From: Rhizobium freirei PRF 81
GTDB taxonomy: Bacteria > Pseudomonadota > Alphaproteobacteria > Rhizobiales > Rhizobiaceae
NCBI RefSeq assembly: GCF_000359745.1
Contig: NZ_AQHN01000032.1
Coordinates: forward strand, 1 to 64,000
Direction: 5' to 3'
Length of the DNA: 64,000 nucleotides
Below are positions 37,878 to 47,670 of this stretch, one piece after another; position 1 is the stretch's first letter; each line of letters starts with the position of its first letter. The translations under genes and the position numbers were made by a program. Under the pieces are notes generated by a model. That model was not told the DNA's origin. It did not search any database and worked only from the letters and a program-made list of their open reading frames with translations.

Positions 37878-38895
37878 TGGTCTGGTCTCCCATCGTCAGA
37901 ACGATCCGGAATTTCGCCTCACCGGAACGCATTCTTCGGACCGCTTCGGCGGCCTGCTCCAGCGGCATGGTTTCGATCATCGGCCGCACGCCGGCCAGGA
38001 CGCTGAAGTCCAATGTCTTCTCGTTCTCGAACGGCGACCCCGTAATTGAGCCGATCACGCCTCGCTCAGCGCCCACCAGATATCCAGTCGATACCGGCAG
38101 GGGATCCTTGCCGACGCCGAGCACGACCAGGCGGCCTTCCGGTGTAAGTGCAGGCATCAAAACCAAGACGGCGTCCGGATTGCCGATCGTGGTCAGGATC
38201 GCTTTGGCGCCGCCCATCTTATTCAAAGCCTCGGCGGCATTTTCCTTGTTCGTGTCAATGTAACGATGGGCGCCGAGCTTCACAGCATCTTCGGCAATAT
38301 TGTCGCCCCGACCCACCGCGACCACGCGGAAGCCCATCTTGCGGGCATATTGCAGCGCCATGTGCCCGAGCCCGCCTATTCCGAGAATAGCAACCGTATC
38401 GCCTGCCTCAGCGCCCGATTTCTTCAAGGCATTGAATGTGGCGATGCCGGCGCAAAGGATCGGTGCTGCCTCTTCCGATGAAAGCTTGTCCGGAATGGAA
38501 ACGAGTCCGGTCGCGCGCGCAATCATCATTTCCGCGTAACCGCCATCGCAGGAAGAACCGAGAACGGGCTGGTTGCGGCATAGATTGAAACGGCCACGGC
38601 ATTCATTGCATTCGTTGCAATGCCCGCCGAGCCGGCCAACGCCGACGCGCTGGCCGAGCTTCCAAGCCGAGGGCGTGTTTGATCCAAGCGCGATGATCCG
38701 GCCGACCACTTCGTGGCCGGGAACGCGCGGCGGCTGTAGTCTCCGGTCCGCCTTGTCGATGTCGCTTAAATCCGCGCCGCAGATGCCGCAGGCTTCAACC
38801 GCAATCAGCACTTCTTCGTCGCCCGGCGTCGGTCGGTCCACAAGCTCAAGGCCGCCGGACGTGGATATCTGCATCGCCCGATAGGTTGTTTTCAT
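37864..38895 (-). CDS. Zinc-dependent alcohol dehydrogenase (MDR family)
   Basis: The 343-residue protein starts at ATG 38895 (AGGAGC upstream). It has catalytic zinc ligands in EACGICGADL and VPGHEVVG, the structural zinc Cys cluster CNECNECRGRFNLC and the NAD site LGIGGLGHMALQYA. It oxidises alcohols or aldehydes. Together with the cupin and MFS genes it forms a three-gene operon of unknown purpose. Confidence 0.88.
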   Translation of the reverse strand: MKTTYRAMQISTSGGLELVDRPTPGDEEVLIAVEACGICGADLSDIDKADRRLQPPRVPGHEVVGRIIALGSNTPSAWKLGQRVGVGRLGGHCNECNECRGRFNLCRNQPVLGSSCDGGYAEMMIARATGLVSIPDKLSSEEAAPILCAGIATFNALKKSGAEAGDTVAILGIGGLGHMALQYARKMGFRVVAVGRGDNIAEDAVKLGAHRYIDTNKENAAEALNKMGGAKAILTTIGNPDAVLVLMPALTPEGRLVVLGVGKDPLPVSTGYLVGAERGVIGSITGSPFENEKTLDFSVLAGVRPMIETMPLEQAAEAVRRMRSGEAKFRIVLTMGDQTNADQ

Positions 38896-39324
38896 GACCT
38901 GCTCCTTTCCTCGCATTTCAAGATAGGGGATGAACGATCTCCGTCTCGCCTGGTGATCAGGGGCGTGGCCACACGCTCACCGGCTTCGATGGCCCCAGCC
39001 AGATAACCGGGATCGTTGAGTGCTGTTCGCTGCCTGCCAAACTGATCCAGCTCTGCCAGGTCTGATCGACCCCCCAACTCGCGTGCAAATTCCTGAACCG
39101 ACGGATGCATGTCGGGCCAGCCAGGAAGGGCGGAGATCGAAACCGTCGTGCGAGACATCGGTTTGCGGGTCAGCCGTGAGAATGCGGCCGCCCAGCCGTT
39201 CCCGTGCCTCGACCAGGGTAAAGTCGAGCCCGTTGCGATGAAGGTGATAGGCTGCCGTAAGTCCGGCAAGGCCGCCGCCGACGATGACAATGGCCTTAGT
39301 CGATATTGTTGTCGTTGAAGCCAT
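38892..39324 (-). pseudogene. Flavin amine oxidase remnant (internal deletion)
   Basis: The N-terminus is intact (AIVIVGGGLAGLTAAYHL dinucleotide site, LVEARERLGGRIL). It is followed by a frameshift near FDLRPSW and a jump to the C-terminal FAD segment PGYLAGAIEAGERVA. The 250 or more middle residues of a normal 450-residue amine oxidase are missing. The frame ends at 38892 by the adh start. Confidence 0.8.
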
Positions 39325-39358
39325 TAGCGGGTTATCTGGATGTTATGCTCGCTGCAGT

Positions 39359-39641
39359 TCAGGCGATGGCGTAAATCCGAATGTCCGGCGCTGCCGCCAG
39401 CAGCGGCTTCAATCGGTGACGTCGTCGTCGTTGAAGAGTTCGCTTTCGAGATAGGCCCTGCGTCCTCAACGCTGTTGAACCCATGGAGAACCTGCACGTC
39501 ATCGTCGCGGATCAGAAGCTCCTTGGAGGTCGCTCCGATGTCTGTGAGGAACGTTTCCTTGTATTTCTGATAGATGCCGATGGCAGCGCGACGGTTCGCG
39601 GCGGCGATCTGAAGGGTGATTTGGAGATAAGCCACGGTCAT
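39359..39641 (-). pseudogene. Small monooxygenase-like (dimeric alpha-beta barrel) remnant
   Basis: ATG 39641 gives MTVAYLQITLQIAAANR and SKELLIRDDDVQVLHGF, then two shifts. The other frames give AYLESELFNDDDVTD and LKPLLAAAPDIRIYAIA to a stop at 39359-39361. The concatenated protein of about 95 residues resembles small antibiotic-monooxygenase-fold proteins of rhizobia. It is non-functional as read. Confidence 0.7.
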
Positions 39642-39792
39642 ACTTTCGGGTTTCGCTTGGCCGCACGCGGCGAGGGATGTTCCTCGCCAAAAATGCATAT
39701 GCGCCGTTTGATGCGCCCGCATGGCCGGCTTGACAAATGAGAGTTTCTTGGGCGCGGCAAAGAAAATCTTGGCGCGCTGCGCTGCGGCCGAG

Positions 39793-40716
39793 TTAGGGCC
39801 GTGCCGTGCCGGCTTCTTCAAGCAGCCAGTTGCGAAAGGCCTGCAGTTTCGGCAGCGACGCATACTGCGACCGGTAGACGATGTAGTAGGCAAGCGTCGA
39901 TGGCACGGTCACATCGGGGAAGAGCCGCTTGAGCCTTCCCGCAGTCAGATCGTCATGGGCGAGGATGCTGCGGGCCAGCGCTACGCCCCGACCCTCGATC
40001 GCAGCCTGCAGGACGGCAGCGGAATTATTGATACTCATGCCCCTTTGCGGCTGGGAATCTGATACGCCGCCGGCGCGCAGCCAGCGGTCCCAGGTGACAA
40101 AACCGAGTGCCGGGTCCACGGAGAGATCGTGTATGAGCGTCTGGCGCGTCAGATCGGCTGGGACGTTTAGACTTCCAATTTCTGAAAACCTGGGCGAACA
40201 GACAGGAAAGACTTCCTCGTCCATCAGCTTTTCGGCGATCAGGTCCGGCCAGCTTCCATCTCCGTAGCGCACGCCAATGTCTATTCCATGTGCCTTGTAA
40301 TCGACCAGCTTCAGGCTCGTCTCGAGCCGAATGTCGGTCTCCGGACATCTGGCCTGGAAGCGGTCGATGCGGGGCAATAGCCATTTGGCGGCGAAAGCAG
40401 GACTGACGGTTACGTTGAGGATTCCGCTCGTTGCGGACGCGCGAAGACGCTCCAGCCCAATGACTAGCTGATCGAGCCCTGCCCTGATATCGGGAAGGGC
40501 ATGTTCGGCCCGTTCGGTCGGGGTAAGCCTCGCCTTTCCGGTGGTGGTACGATGAAAGAGCGGCATTCCCAGCCAATCCTCCAACCCCCGCACCATCTGT
40601 CCTACCGCAGCTGAGGTGACTTTGAGTTCCTCGGCAGCCCCGGAGAAGCTGCCGTGACGTGCACTGGCTTCAAAGGCACGCAGCGCGTTCAGATAGACCG
40701 GTGACTTTCTGTTCAA
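39793..40716 (-). CDS. GcvA-type LysR regulator
   Basis: The 307-residue protein begins MNRKSPVYLNALRAFEASARHGSFSGAAEELKVT and contains VGQMVRGLEDWLGMPLF, the GcvA/AmpR-like HTH. DIGVRYGDGSWPDL and LHSC-like effector-domain segments follow. It is intact. The divergent partner is unclear, because the upstream 300 bp lead to an HxlR remnant. Target genes cannot be assigned. Confidence 0.87.
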   Translation of the reverse strand: MNRKSPVYLNALRAFEASARHGSFSGAAEELKVTSAAVGQMVRGLEDWLGMPLFHRTTTGKARLTPTERAEHALPDIRAGLDQLVIGLERLRASATSGILNVTVSPAFAAKWLLPRIDRFQARCPETDIRLETSLKLVDYKAHGIDIGVRYGDGSWPDLIAEKLMDEEVFPVCSPRFSEIGSLNVPADLTRQTLIHDLSVDPALGFVTWDRWLRAGGVSDSQPQRGMSINNSAAVLQAAIEGRGVALARSILAHDDLTAGRLKRLFPDVTVPSTLAYYIVYRSQYASLPKLQAFRNWLLEEAGTARP

Positions 40717-41013
40717 AGTGACTTTCTCCTACGCGAAGAAGGGAGAATTGAGCGGCAAAGCCACGAAGCGACATCTCCATTATGGGCCACACCCCGTCAA
40801 GTCCTGTGAGGCAAAGAACGACGTTGTTTGAGTTCCGACGCGCCGCCGATCACGACTCATCGCCGGAACCAGCTTAGGGTTTGCGCGAGACCCAATCAGA
40901 CTGTCGTGTGCTCTCTCGTTCCACCACTTCAAATCCCACGTCGATGATCTGGCAGGAACGGTCGTTACTGACTGCCGATGCCGCAACAACGCATATTTTC
41001 GAGGCGTAGTCAC

Positions 41014-41386
41014 ATGCATATGCCTGTCCCGCCAAATCAGCCTTATACCAAACCCCAACTGTCGCAGGGTCAACGCGATTCTCGGCCGCATCCGCGACAA
41101 ATGGACCATCCTGAAGATCACGATGCTTGCCGACCGGCCGCGGCGCTTCAATGAGTTGAAACGCGTGATAGGCGAGATTTCCCAACAAATGCTCACCCGC
41201 AACCTGAAGTCTCTGGAAGCGGACGGGATGGTGACCCGCAAGGTCTATGCGACCGTGCCGCCTCAGGTCGAGTATGGCGTGACAGATCTCGGCAGGTCTC
41301 TTGCCGCACCGATCATGCAACTGGCGACCTGGGTGCTGGATCATCTGGGCGAAATTGAAGCCTGTCGCGCGCTGGTTCGTGCATGA
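41014..41386 (+). pseudogene. HxlR-family regulator, frameshift in N-terminal region
   Basis: ATG 41014 starts MHMPVPPNQPYTK in one frame. The HxlR wing-helix follows in another: NCRRVNAILGRIRDKWTILK, RPRRFNELKRVIGEISQQML, PPQVEYGVTDLG. Removing one C from the CCCC run at 41053-41056 joins the two. A shorter product starting at ATG 41123 would lack part of the DNA-binding domain. HxlR proteins often respond to electrophiles and here lie convergent to an AraC gene. Confidence 0.78.
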
Positions 41387-41398
41387 GCTCTAAGAAGA

Positions 41399-42279
41399 CT
41401 AGGCTACCGATTCAACGATGTTCTGCAGTTTTCCGGCGTCCTGCCGGGGTGGTGCGCCGAACAGCCGTTTGTATTCGCGACTGAACTGCGAAACGCTCTC
41501 GTAGCCGACAGCGTAGGCGACGCTTGCTGCTTCTGAGCGCTCCGCGATCAGGCGCCGACGCGCCTCGTGCAGGCGGATTTGCTTCTGGTACTGGAGCGGG
41601 CTCAAGCCGCTAATCGCCTTGAAGCGGCGATGGAACACCGACACGCTCATGCCGGCCACAGTGGCCATGGCTGCGATGCTGAGATGCTCCGTGTAATGCT
41701 CGCGAATCCATGCCATTGCCCGCCGGACATGGGACAGGCGGCTACCGTTGCCGGCAATCTGCCGGAGCAACGCCCCTTGAGGTCCCATGAGCAAGCGAAA
41801 CATGAGTTCGTGCTCCCTGTGACGCGCCATGATCGGGATTTCATCCTGGCGGTCGAGAAGTTCAACGAGGCGCCGCCAGGCGTCGATCAATGCCGGCCCT
41901 GCGGGGCTGAAGCCGAATCCTTTATTCATTGGGGGTTCCGGCATGCTGCCCATCTCCAGGAGCAGTGCGGATATTACCTCCGGATCGATGTAGAGGTTGA
42001 GAGCGACATAGGGCTCCTCGGGTGACGCTTCGCTGATCTGTCCCATGGCGGCGAGTTCGGCCGCCACGACCATGCAGTGGCCGGCGCCATACTCAAGCAC
42101 CTGGTCGCCGATGAAGACCTGCTTGGATCCTTGCAGCACGAAGCAGACAACCGGGTTGTAGACCGCCAGCCCGGCTCCGACGGTCGATCGAAGGTGCTGA
42201 CGCTGACCCGCGGCATCTTCGGTTGGGGCTTGCCTGCATGGCGCAAGACAATGGCTTTGAGCTGGGCAAGATCGGTCAT
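41399..42279 (-). pseudogene. AraC-family regulator, one frameshift
   Basis: ATG 42279 gives MTDLAQLKAIVLRHAGKP to STFDRPSEPG. Near 42168-42178 the frame changes to AVYNPVVCFVLQGSKQVFIG, the cupin-like AraC_N domain. The C-terminus has both HTH motifs (LSIAAMATVAGMSVSVFHRR and AYAVGYESVSQFSREYKRLFG). The divergent aldo/keto reductase is its likely target, and both genes carry a single frameshift. Confidence 0.87.
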
Positions 42280-42413
42280 GGGGCCCTCTGCCCTCGTTAG
42301 CCTGCAAACGTCAAGCGATCAGCAGGATCAGGCAATGAAACGGTAGGATCGGACATCGTCAATCGAAGTGTCAAACTCAAAATGGGCGCATCGGATAAGA
42401 AAGGACATTCACG

Positions 42414-43359
42414 ATGCAGCAACGCAAGCTTGGCCGACACGGCCTTACGGTCGGCGCCATTGGTTACGGTGCCACGGGCACCGCCATCGGTTACGGCCCC
42501 AGCGACGATCAGGAATCGATCACGGCCATCCGCCGCGCCCATGAGCTCGGCGTCACCCACTTCGACACCGCACGCATGTACGGCTGGGGTGAAGGTGAGA
42601 AGCTGCTCGGCATTGCGCTGCGGCCAATTCGTGATCAGGTGACGATCGCAACGAAATTCGGCTTGACGGAAAGCTACTCCCCTGACTCCCGGCCGGAGAC
42701 CATCCGTGACGTTGTGGACTCCAGACTCAAGAATCTGAACATCGACACCATCGATCTGCTTTACCAGCACATTCCCGACCCCAACGTCCCGATCGAAGAC
42801 GTGGTCGGCGTGATGCAGGAGTTTGTCCACGCGGGTAAGGTGAAATGCCTCGGTCCTCTCCAACTCGGATGAGGACACCATCCGTCGCGCCAGTGCCGTT
42901 GCCCCTATCTCGATTCAGCAATACCAGTATTCCATCCTCGCCAGGGACGTGGAGCCGCTGCTGCCGGTCCTTGAAGAATTAGGCATCGGACTGGTTGCCT
43001 ATTCCCCGTTGGCGCGTGGTTTCCTGACTGGCCACGTAGCATCTCGCGATCAATACGCCGCCGACGATTTCCGGCAGAACCTCGGGTGGTGGGCGCCGGC
43101 GAATTTCGCCAAGAACGTCGAGATTGCAAAAGAGCTCACCTCGCTCGCCGCGGCGAAAGGCGTCAGCCTCTCCCAGCTTGCGTTGGCTTGGCTGCTCACG
43201 CGAAAGGACTACATCGTGCCGATCCCAGGTGCTCGCAATCAGCAACGTGTGTCGGAGAACATTTCCGCCGCGGAACTGGTACTGACGGACGCGGACCTCA
43301 AGCGTATCGACGAGATCGCTCCAAATGGGGGCATCGGCGGACGAATTTGGGGTGAGTAA
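42414..43359 (+). pseudogene. Aldo/keto reductase, one frameshift
   Basis: ATG 42414 gives MQQRKLGRHGLTVGAIGYGA, FDTARMYGWGEGEKLLG (catalytic Tyr) and the substrate-pocket Lys in ATKFGL. The frame is lost at about 42850-42855 (KCLGPLQLG*). The other frame continues LSNSDEDTIRRASAV, IGLVAYSPLARGFLTG and PIPGARNQQRVSEN. Corrected length is about 315 residues. NADPH-dependent reductases of this type (YajO/AKR13-like) reduce aldehydes. Confidence 0.88.
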
Positions 43360-43573
43360 TGTCAGCAGGTGATTTGCTCGGCCCGCCGCGCGCGATCGTC
43401 CAGGTTCGATAGGGCGCTCCTCGAAAGGGTCGAGCGCCCTCGCAGGCCGCTCGGCGATGTCGAAGACAGCGGCATTATCCTGGTTTTCGCGCAAACCCTT
43501 GTAGGAGGCATGACGAAGGTTGCCGTCATGTGTCCAGCCGCGGAGCTCGATTTCGGCAATCACAACTGCATAT

Positions 43574-44290
43574 TTACAAACTTCTCACCAGCCGAGGAAA
43601 ACTTGTCGACCGCCGCCTGTTTACCTCTTGTACGACGCGTGGGAGCGCGTTCTGTTCGAGATCAAGGTGACTCATCAATGCTGATTCCACCGCGCCCGTT
43701 GCCTTGCTCAATAACCGCATCGCGTCGATCAGCCTTGCAAGGCTTTGTTCGTAGGAAGGGCCAAGCTCCGAGATAATTATTTCCATCCGGACGGGATGTG
43801 AGCAAAAACAGAATTTGTCGACAATTCGGCAGATTTCGCAGTTTGCCGACAGCTGGGCAATTTGGGCAAAGACGGCTTCGGCATGTATCGCGAGCTGGTC
43901 GCGGGGCGGGTTGTCACGCTCGCCGTCAGTATCCGGCACATGCGGCCGCATACGCCAGAGCGCGTAGGTGAGGGTTTGACGTGCGATACCATACAAGTCC
44001 AACAATGCTCCCTCCACGAGCGGCCTGGTGAAATAGCCTTTCTGAGGGATCGAAACGATCTTGCCCTCTGCGGCAAGTCGGATGAGTGCTTCGCGTATCG
44101 GTGTCCGCCCAAGGTCCAGTTCGCAGGCAAGCTCCTGATCACTAAGATGTTGCACCGGCACGCGAGCATAGCGGTAAAGCAATTGAAGTACCGCATTATA
44201 GGCCGCGTCAGCCTTTGCGGGGACCTGTTCACCAGCGGAAGTTGGAACGGCTATTCCGCGACATTGGAGAGCATTCTCGCAAAGCCACAT
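43574..44290 (-). CDS. GntR-family regulator (FadR/FCD type)
   Basis: The 238-residue protein has an N-terminal winged helix with LSDQELACELDLGRTPIREAL and GKIVSIPQKGYFTRPL, the GntR signature. A helical effector domain follows with EIIISELGPSYEQSL. No obvious catabolic operon adjoins it, so its target is unknown. Confidence 0.85.
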   Translation of the reverse strand: MWLCENALQCRGIAVPTSAGEQVPAKADAAYNAVLQLLYRYARVPVQHLSDQELACELDLGRTPIREALIRLAAEGKIVSIPQKGYFTRPLVEGALLDLYGIARQTLTYALWRMRPHVPDTDGERDNPPRDQLAIHAEAVFAQIAQLSANCEICRIVDKFCFCSHPVRMEIIISELGPSYEQSLARLIDAMRLLSKATGAVESALMSHLDLEQNALPRVVQEVNRRRSTSFPRLVRSL

Positions 44291-44564
44291 TTTTCAGTTT
44301 CCTCTGTCGATGCAATTGAAGACCGCGTGACGCCGGGAAATTCAAACGCCACAACGCTTTGGGCTGCTTAAGGATTCGTGGGGACGTGATTTTTGAAGTC
44401 CACTATAGATGACAGTCTGGCTGAGGTCACGCCTTCCATGATCTGATGGTCCGAAACACGATTCATGGCAGTCTACGATATGTTCACACGGTCAGATCAG
44501 TTGGAGTCCCGGAGGAGGTTTGAGTACACGCAGACCAACACAGGCGCCCCTTGGCCCGTCTGAC

Positions 44565-45068
44565 CTAGGCCGTACTTGCGACCAGCAACATCTTTGTCAT
44601 TAAAGTCGCATCACCATAAGGTGTCTGTACGTGGTCCATTTCCGACCAGCCATTCTTTGTATAGAGGAGCTTTGCGCTCTCCGTGGTAAGATAAAGCCTT
44701 TCGTAGCCGAGGCGCAAAGCTTCGTGTTCCAGCCTCTTAACCAGCAATGAAGCTGTACCCTTATTGCGATGAAATGGATGGACGTACAGCGACTTTAGCC
44801 AGGGCGAAAGATCAGGCCTTCCTTTAAAATCACAATTGGAAAGGCTGATCATCCCTGTGGGTCTGCTGTCTTCGCTAGCAACCAAAGTTAGCGGCATAGA
44901 ACTTCTTGAGGAGGCTTGGAACTCACGCTGTGTCTGCTCGAATGAGCCATTGGCCTGACAACCCCATTGCCCAAAGGACCAGCTTGCACAAACCGGAACC
45001 AGATCGCGACAATTCTCCAGATACTCAATCACTATTGGAGCTTGAATGTGTATTTGCTTTTCAGCCAT
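44565..45068 (-). CDS. GNAT-family N-acetyltransferase
   Basis: The 167-residue protein has the acetyl-CoA motif SLYVHPFHRNKGTASLLVKR and the following AEALRLGYERLYLTT-like strand-helix, then KLLYTKNGWSEM. Substrate unknown. It is monocistronic on the minus strand. Confidence 0.85.
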   Translation of the reverse strand: MAEKQIHIQAPIVIEYLENCRDLVPVCASWSFGQWGCQANGSFEQTQREFQASSRSSMPLTLVASEDSRPTGMISLSNCDFKGRPDLSPWLKSLYVHPFHRNKGTASLLVKRLEHEALRLGYERLYLTTESAKLLYTKNGWSEMDHVQTPYGDATLMTKMLLVASTA

Positions 45069-45269
45069 CGTCTCTTCCTATTTGCCGAGTGTCGGGTTGC
45101 TTTAGATTGAAGCTCTTCCTAAAGAGCATTGCAGCGGGATAATCTGACGCTGATCAGTAGCCGCGGACAAAAGGGGTCCTCACCTGGGTAACCCTCCAAC
45201 GCAAACGCATTTGCGCGTTTGGTTCGCTCGCTACGGCTCCAGCCTGCCTGGCACACCATCGCCCAACCA

Positions 45270-45938
45270 TCAACTTGATAGAATTTCTGGCAAAGCCGCC
45301 ATCTGGCTGAATGTTCTCATGGCGCCGGCTTCCAGCAATTTTTCAGCATGTCCAAGAGGACAATGAGAACCACCGACGAAACCAATTACCCGCATTTTAG
45401 CCGCCACAGCCGCCTGGACCCCGGCAACGCTATCTTCGATGACCAAGCAATTATCCGCCGACGTGTTCATTCTCTCAGACGCAAATAGAAAAAGATCCGG
45501 GGCGGGCTTGCCACGTGAGACTTGGGAAGCACTGAATACATTCGGCGAAAAATAATCGTAGAGGTCTGTTAGCTTGAGCGCGAAATGCAGTTCCTTCAGA
45601 TTGCTGCTCGATGCCACGCAACGCGCCACATCAATGGCATCCAGAACTTCGTTGACGCCTGAGATGGCTTTGAGATCGCTGGCATACCGTCTACCAATTT
45701 CTGCCATAGCATATTCATGATGCCCCGCCGGCAAGCGCAAGCCAGACTCAGCTTCGATGGTTGAATAGGTTTGCCGATCAGTCATGCCTGTGAAGCGACG
45801 ATTGTAAGTCTCCGCAGCTATATTATATCCGTGCGCTGCCAACACTTCGATATGAACCGCTGTCGCAATGATTTCGCTGTCGATTAGGACTCCATCACAA
45901 TCGAAAATCAGAAGTTTTGGCGTTTTGTACGAGGTCAT
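45270..45938 (-). CDS. HAD-superfamily phosphatase/phosphomutase (CbbY/beta-PGM type)
   Basis: The 222-residue protein starts MTSYKTPKLLIFDCDGVLID (SD GGAGT before ATG 45938). It has motif I DCDGV, a helical cap, motif III Lys (SRGKPAPDLFL) and motif IV LVIEDSVAGVQAA. It hydrolyses or isomerises a phosphorylated sugar. It follows a DegT aminotransferase gene by 78 bp and is probably cotranscribed with it. Confidence 0.87.
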   Translation of the reverse strand: MTSYKTPKLLIFDCDGVLIDSEIIATAVHIEVLAAHGYNIAAETYNRRFTGMTDRQTYSTIEAESGLRLPAGHHEYAMAEIGRRYASDLKAISGVNEVLDAIDVARCVASSSNLKELHFALKLTDLYDYFSPNVFSASQVSRGKPAPDLFLFASERMNTSADNCLVIEDSVAGVQAAVAAKMRVIGFVGGSHCPLGHAEKLLEAGAMRTFSQMAALPEILSS

Positions 45939-46016
45939 GGGATCACTCCGTTGTCGCTGGAAAACGGCGTTGCAAGAGAGCAAGCGCGAAGGTGACTTTG
46001 CTTGGATTCAGCTTGT

Positions 46017-47303
46017 TCAGACGGTTGTCATGATATCGGAAATCTTTGGGCCAAACTTGGAAAGAGCCGTCCAGACCCGATGAAATGCTTCTGCGTAAAG
46101 TTCCATTACCCCGGCTTCGTTGGGTGGCGCGATTTCCGATACGCAAAACATGGTATCTAAAAGTTTTACCGTGTTTGGAAAATCGGCGGCTTTCCAATCC
46201 TTGGCAATATTCGGCAGATATTCGAACACTGGCTTCCTGAGCCAGATCAAAACGGGCACGCCCTCCGCCTGCAGCAGTTTGACGATGGTATCCCTTGCCG
46301 TCGGACCCGGACCAAAACCGAGAGCTTCCGGCTCGATGCGAAGTGGGAAGCTGAGCATGGACTGATTGCAGTCAGATGGGTCGAAGAGGGGAAATATACC
46401 GGAGAGATCTCGGATCATTTCCCATAGAATTTTCCCATTATTCCTTCGAATCTGAAGTTGTGTCTCGAGGTTGCTCAATCGCATTTTTGCTATGGAGGAG
46501 GAGAAGACGTTCGGACGGTAGTTATATCCTGCTGAAGACGGCGAAAAAGTCCGATCTCCGTTTCGAGATGAACTCGTCAGTGAAACGCAGTCCACATGTT
46601 CAATTAGATCTTTGTCCTCCGTAATCACGAATCCGAGCTCGCCGGCTCCAAGATGCTTGGCGCCGTTGCCAGACAAAGCGAGGGCGTCTGTATCAATGTA
46701 TGCCCCATTTGCGATCGCTTTTATGGCGCCGATCGATTGGCAGACGTCATCAATCACGGCAATCCCTTCGGCGCGCGCGGCAGATCTTGCATCAGGAACA
46801 CGAATGTTATTCCCGAAGAGATGGGTAATGAGAACCGCTCCGACACCGGGTCCGAATCGGTCGGCTGCCGCGTCTTGATCGATCCCGGCGAGGTTCATGT
46901 CGACATCAACGAAATCGGGCTGAAGGCCACTAATCGCAATTGGCCCCACCGCGCCCGGCCAATTTAGCGCCGCAGTCACCACCTGCTCGCCTCGACCTTT
47001 AAAATAATCAAGCTCGATATGGATTGCCGCCGTACCACTGCCGACGGCGCGCACCTTCCACTTCCCCGTCCAAGTAGCGAGATCCTGCTCCAAATCGGCC
47101 ACGATAGGGTGATTGACCCGATGATACTTTCCACTGTCTACAACTTCGCGGAGTGCATCCAAATGCTCCGTCTGTGTGGCTGGCCAAGGCGTGATCCGCC
47201 CGGAAGGAACGGTGGGCTCCCCACCAAGGAGAGCGAGATCCCTTTCTCGCTGGTGCCCTCCGGACTCACAGAGGTCCAGATTATTGCTGGCAAATTCGTT
47301 CAT
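46017..47303 (-). CDS. DegT/DnrJ/EryC1-family sugar aminotransferase
   Basis: The 428-residue protein starts at ATG 47303, with GGAGGAATAA upstream. It has AVGSGTAAIHIELDYFKG, NWPGAVGPIAISGL and the PLP-lysine segment SGNGAKHLGAGELGF. These enzymes transaminate keto sugars or ketocyclitols (2-deoxy-scyllo-inosose type) from an amino acid donor. With the HAD gene and a divergent ROK regulator it forms a small amino-sugar or aminocyclitol locus. Product not predictable. Confidence 0.85.
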   Translation of the reverse strand: MNEFASNNLDLCESGGHQRERDLALLGGEPTVPSGRITPWPATQTEHLDALREVVDSGKYHRVNHPIVADLEQDLATWTGKWKVRAVGSGTAAIHIELDYFKGRGEQVVTAALNWPGAVGPIAISGLQPDFVDVDMNLAGIDQDAAADRFGPGVGAVLITHLFGNNIRVPDARSAARAEGIAVIDDVCQSIGAIKAIANGAYIDTDALALSGNGAKHLGAGELGFVITEDKDLIEHVDCVSLTSSSRNGDRTFSPSSAGYNYRPNVFSSSIAKMRLSNLETQLQIRRNNGKILWEMIRDLSGIFPLFDPSDCNQSMLSFPLRIEPEALGFGPGPTARDTIVKLLQAEGVPVLIWLRKPVFEYLPNIAKDWKAADFPNTVKLLDTMFCVSEIAPPNEAGVMELYAEAFHRVWTALSKFGPKISDIMTTV

Positions 47304-47670
47304 TTATTCCTCCGGCGATTGGTTACGTCGATGTCTGTCGATTTGCTGAAGAGTTCTAATGTTTTAGGAGGTCAGATCAACAGTAGTTCTGAAATATATT
47401 TAAAAGTATATTTTGCGTTTGTGGGACTTTCTGTTGTAGTGCTCCGGTTTTTGGAAATTTTAATCCCGAATATAAATATATACTCGAAGGATAATTCTTC
47501 GTTTTCGAAATGAACATTCAAACGGCGGTGGAGAAAAGCAGGTGTGTGATGATTGCTATATCGGTTCGGGGGTTCGGGAGCGTTCGGCAACGACTGCAGG
47601 CACTCAGGCGGGAGTGGCGTAAAGACGATCGAGTTTCCACAACAAGAGAAAGTCGGATCAGACGGAGTCC
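47304..47670. promoter_or_regulatory. Divergent AT-rich control region between DegT and ROK genes
   Basis: This 367-bp interval is clearly AT-richer than its surroundings (about 47340-47520) and separates divergent genes. It should hold both promoters and a ROK operator. No supported coding sequence; short frames here lack features. Confidence 0.45.
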
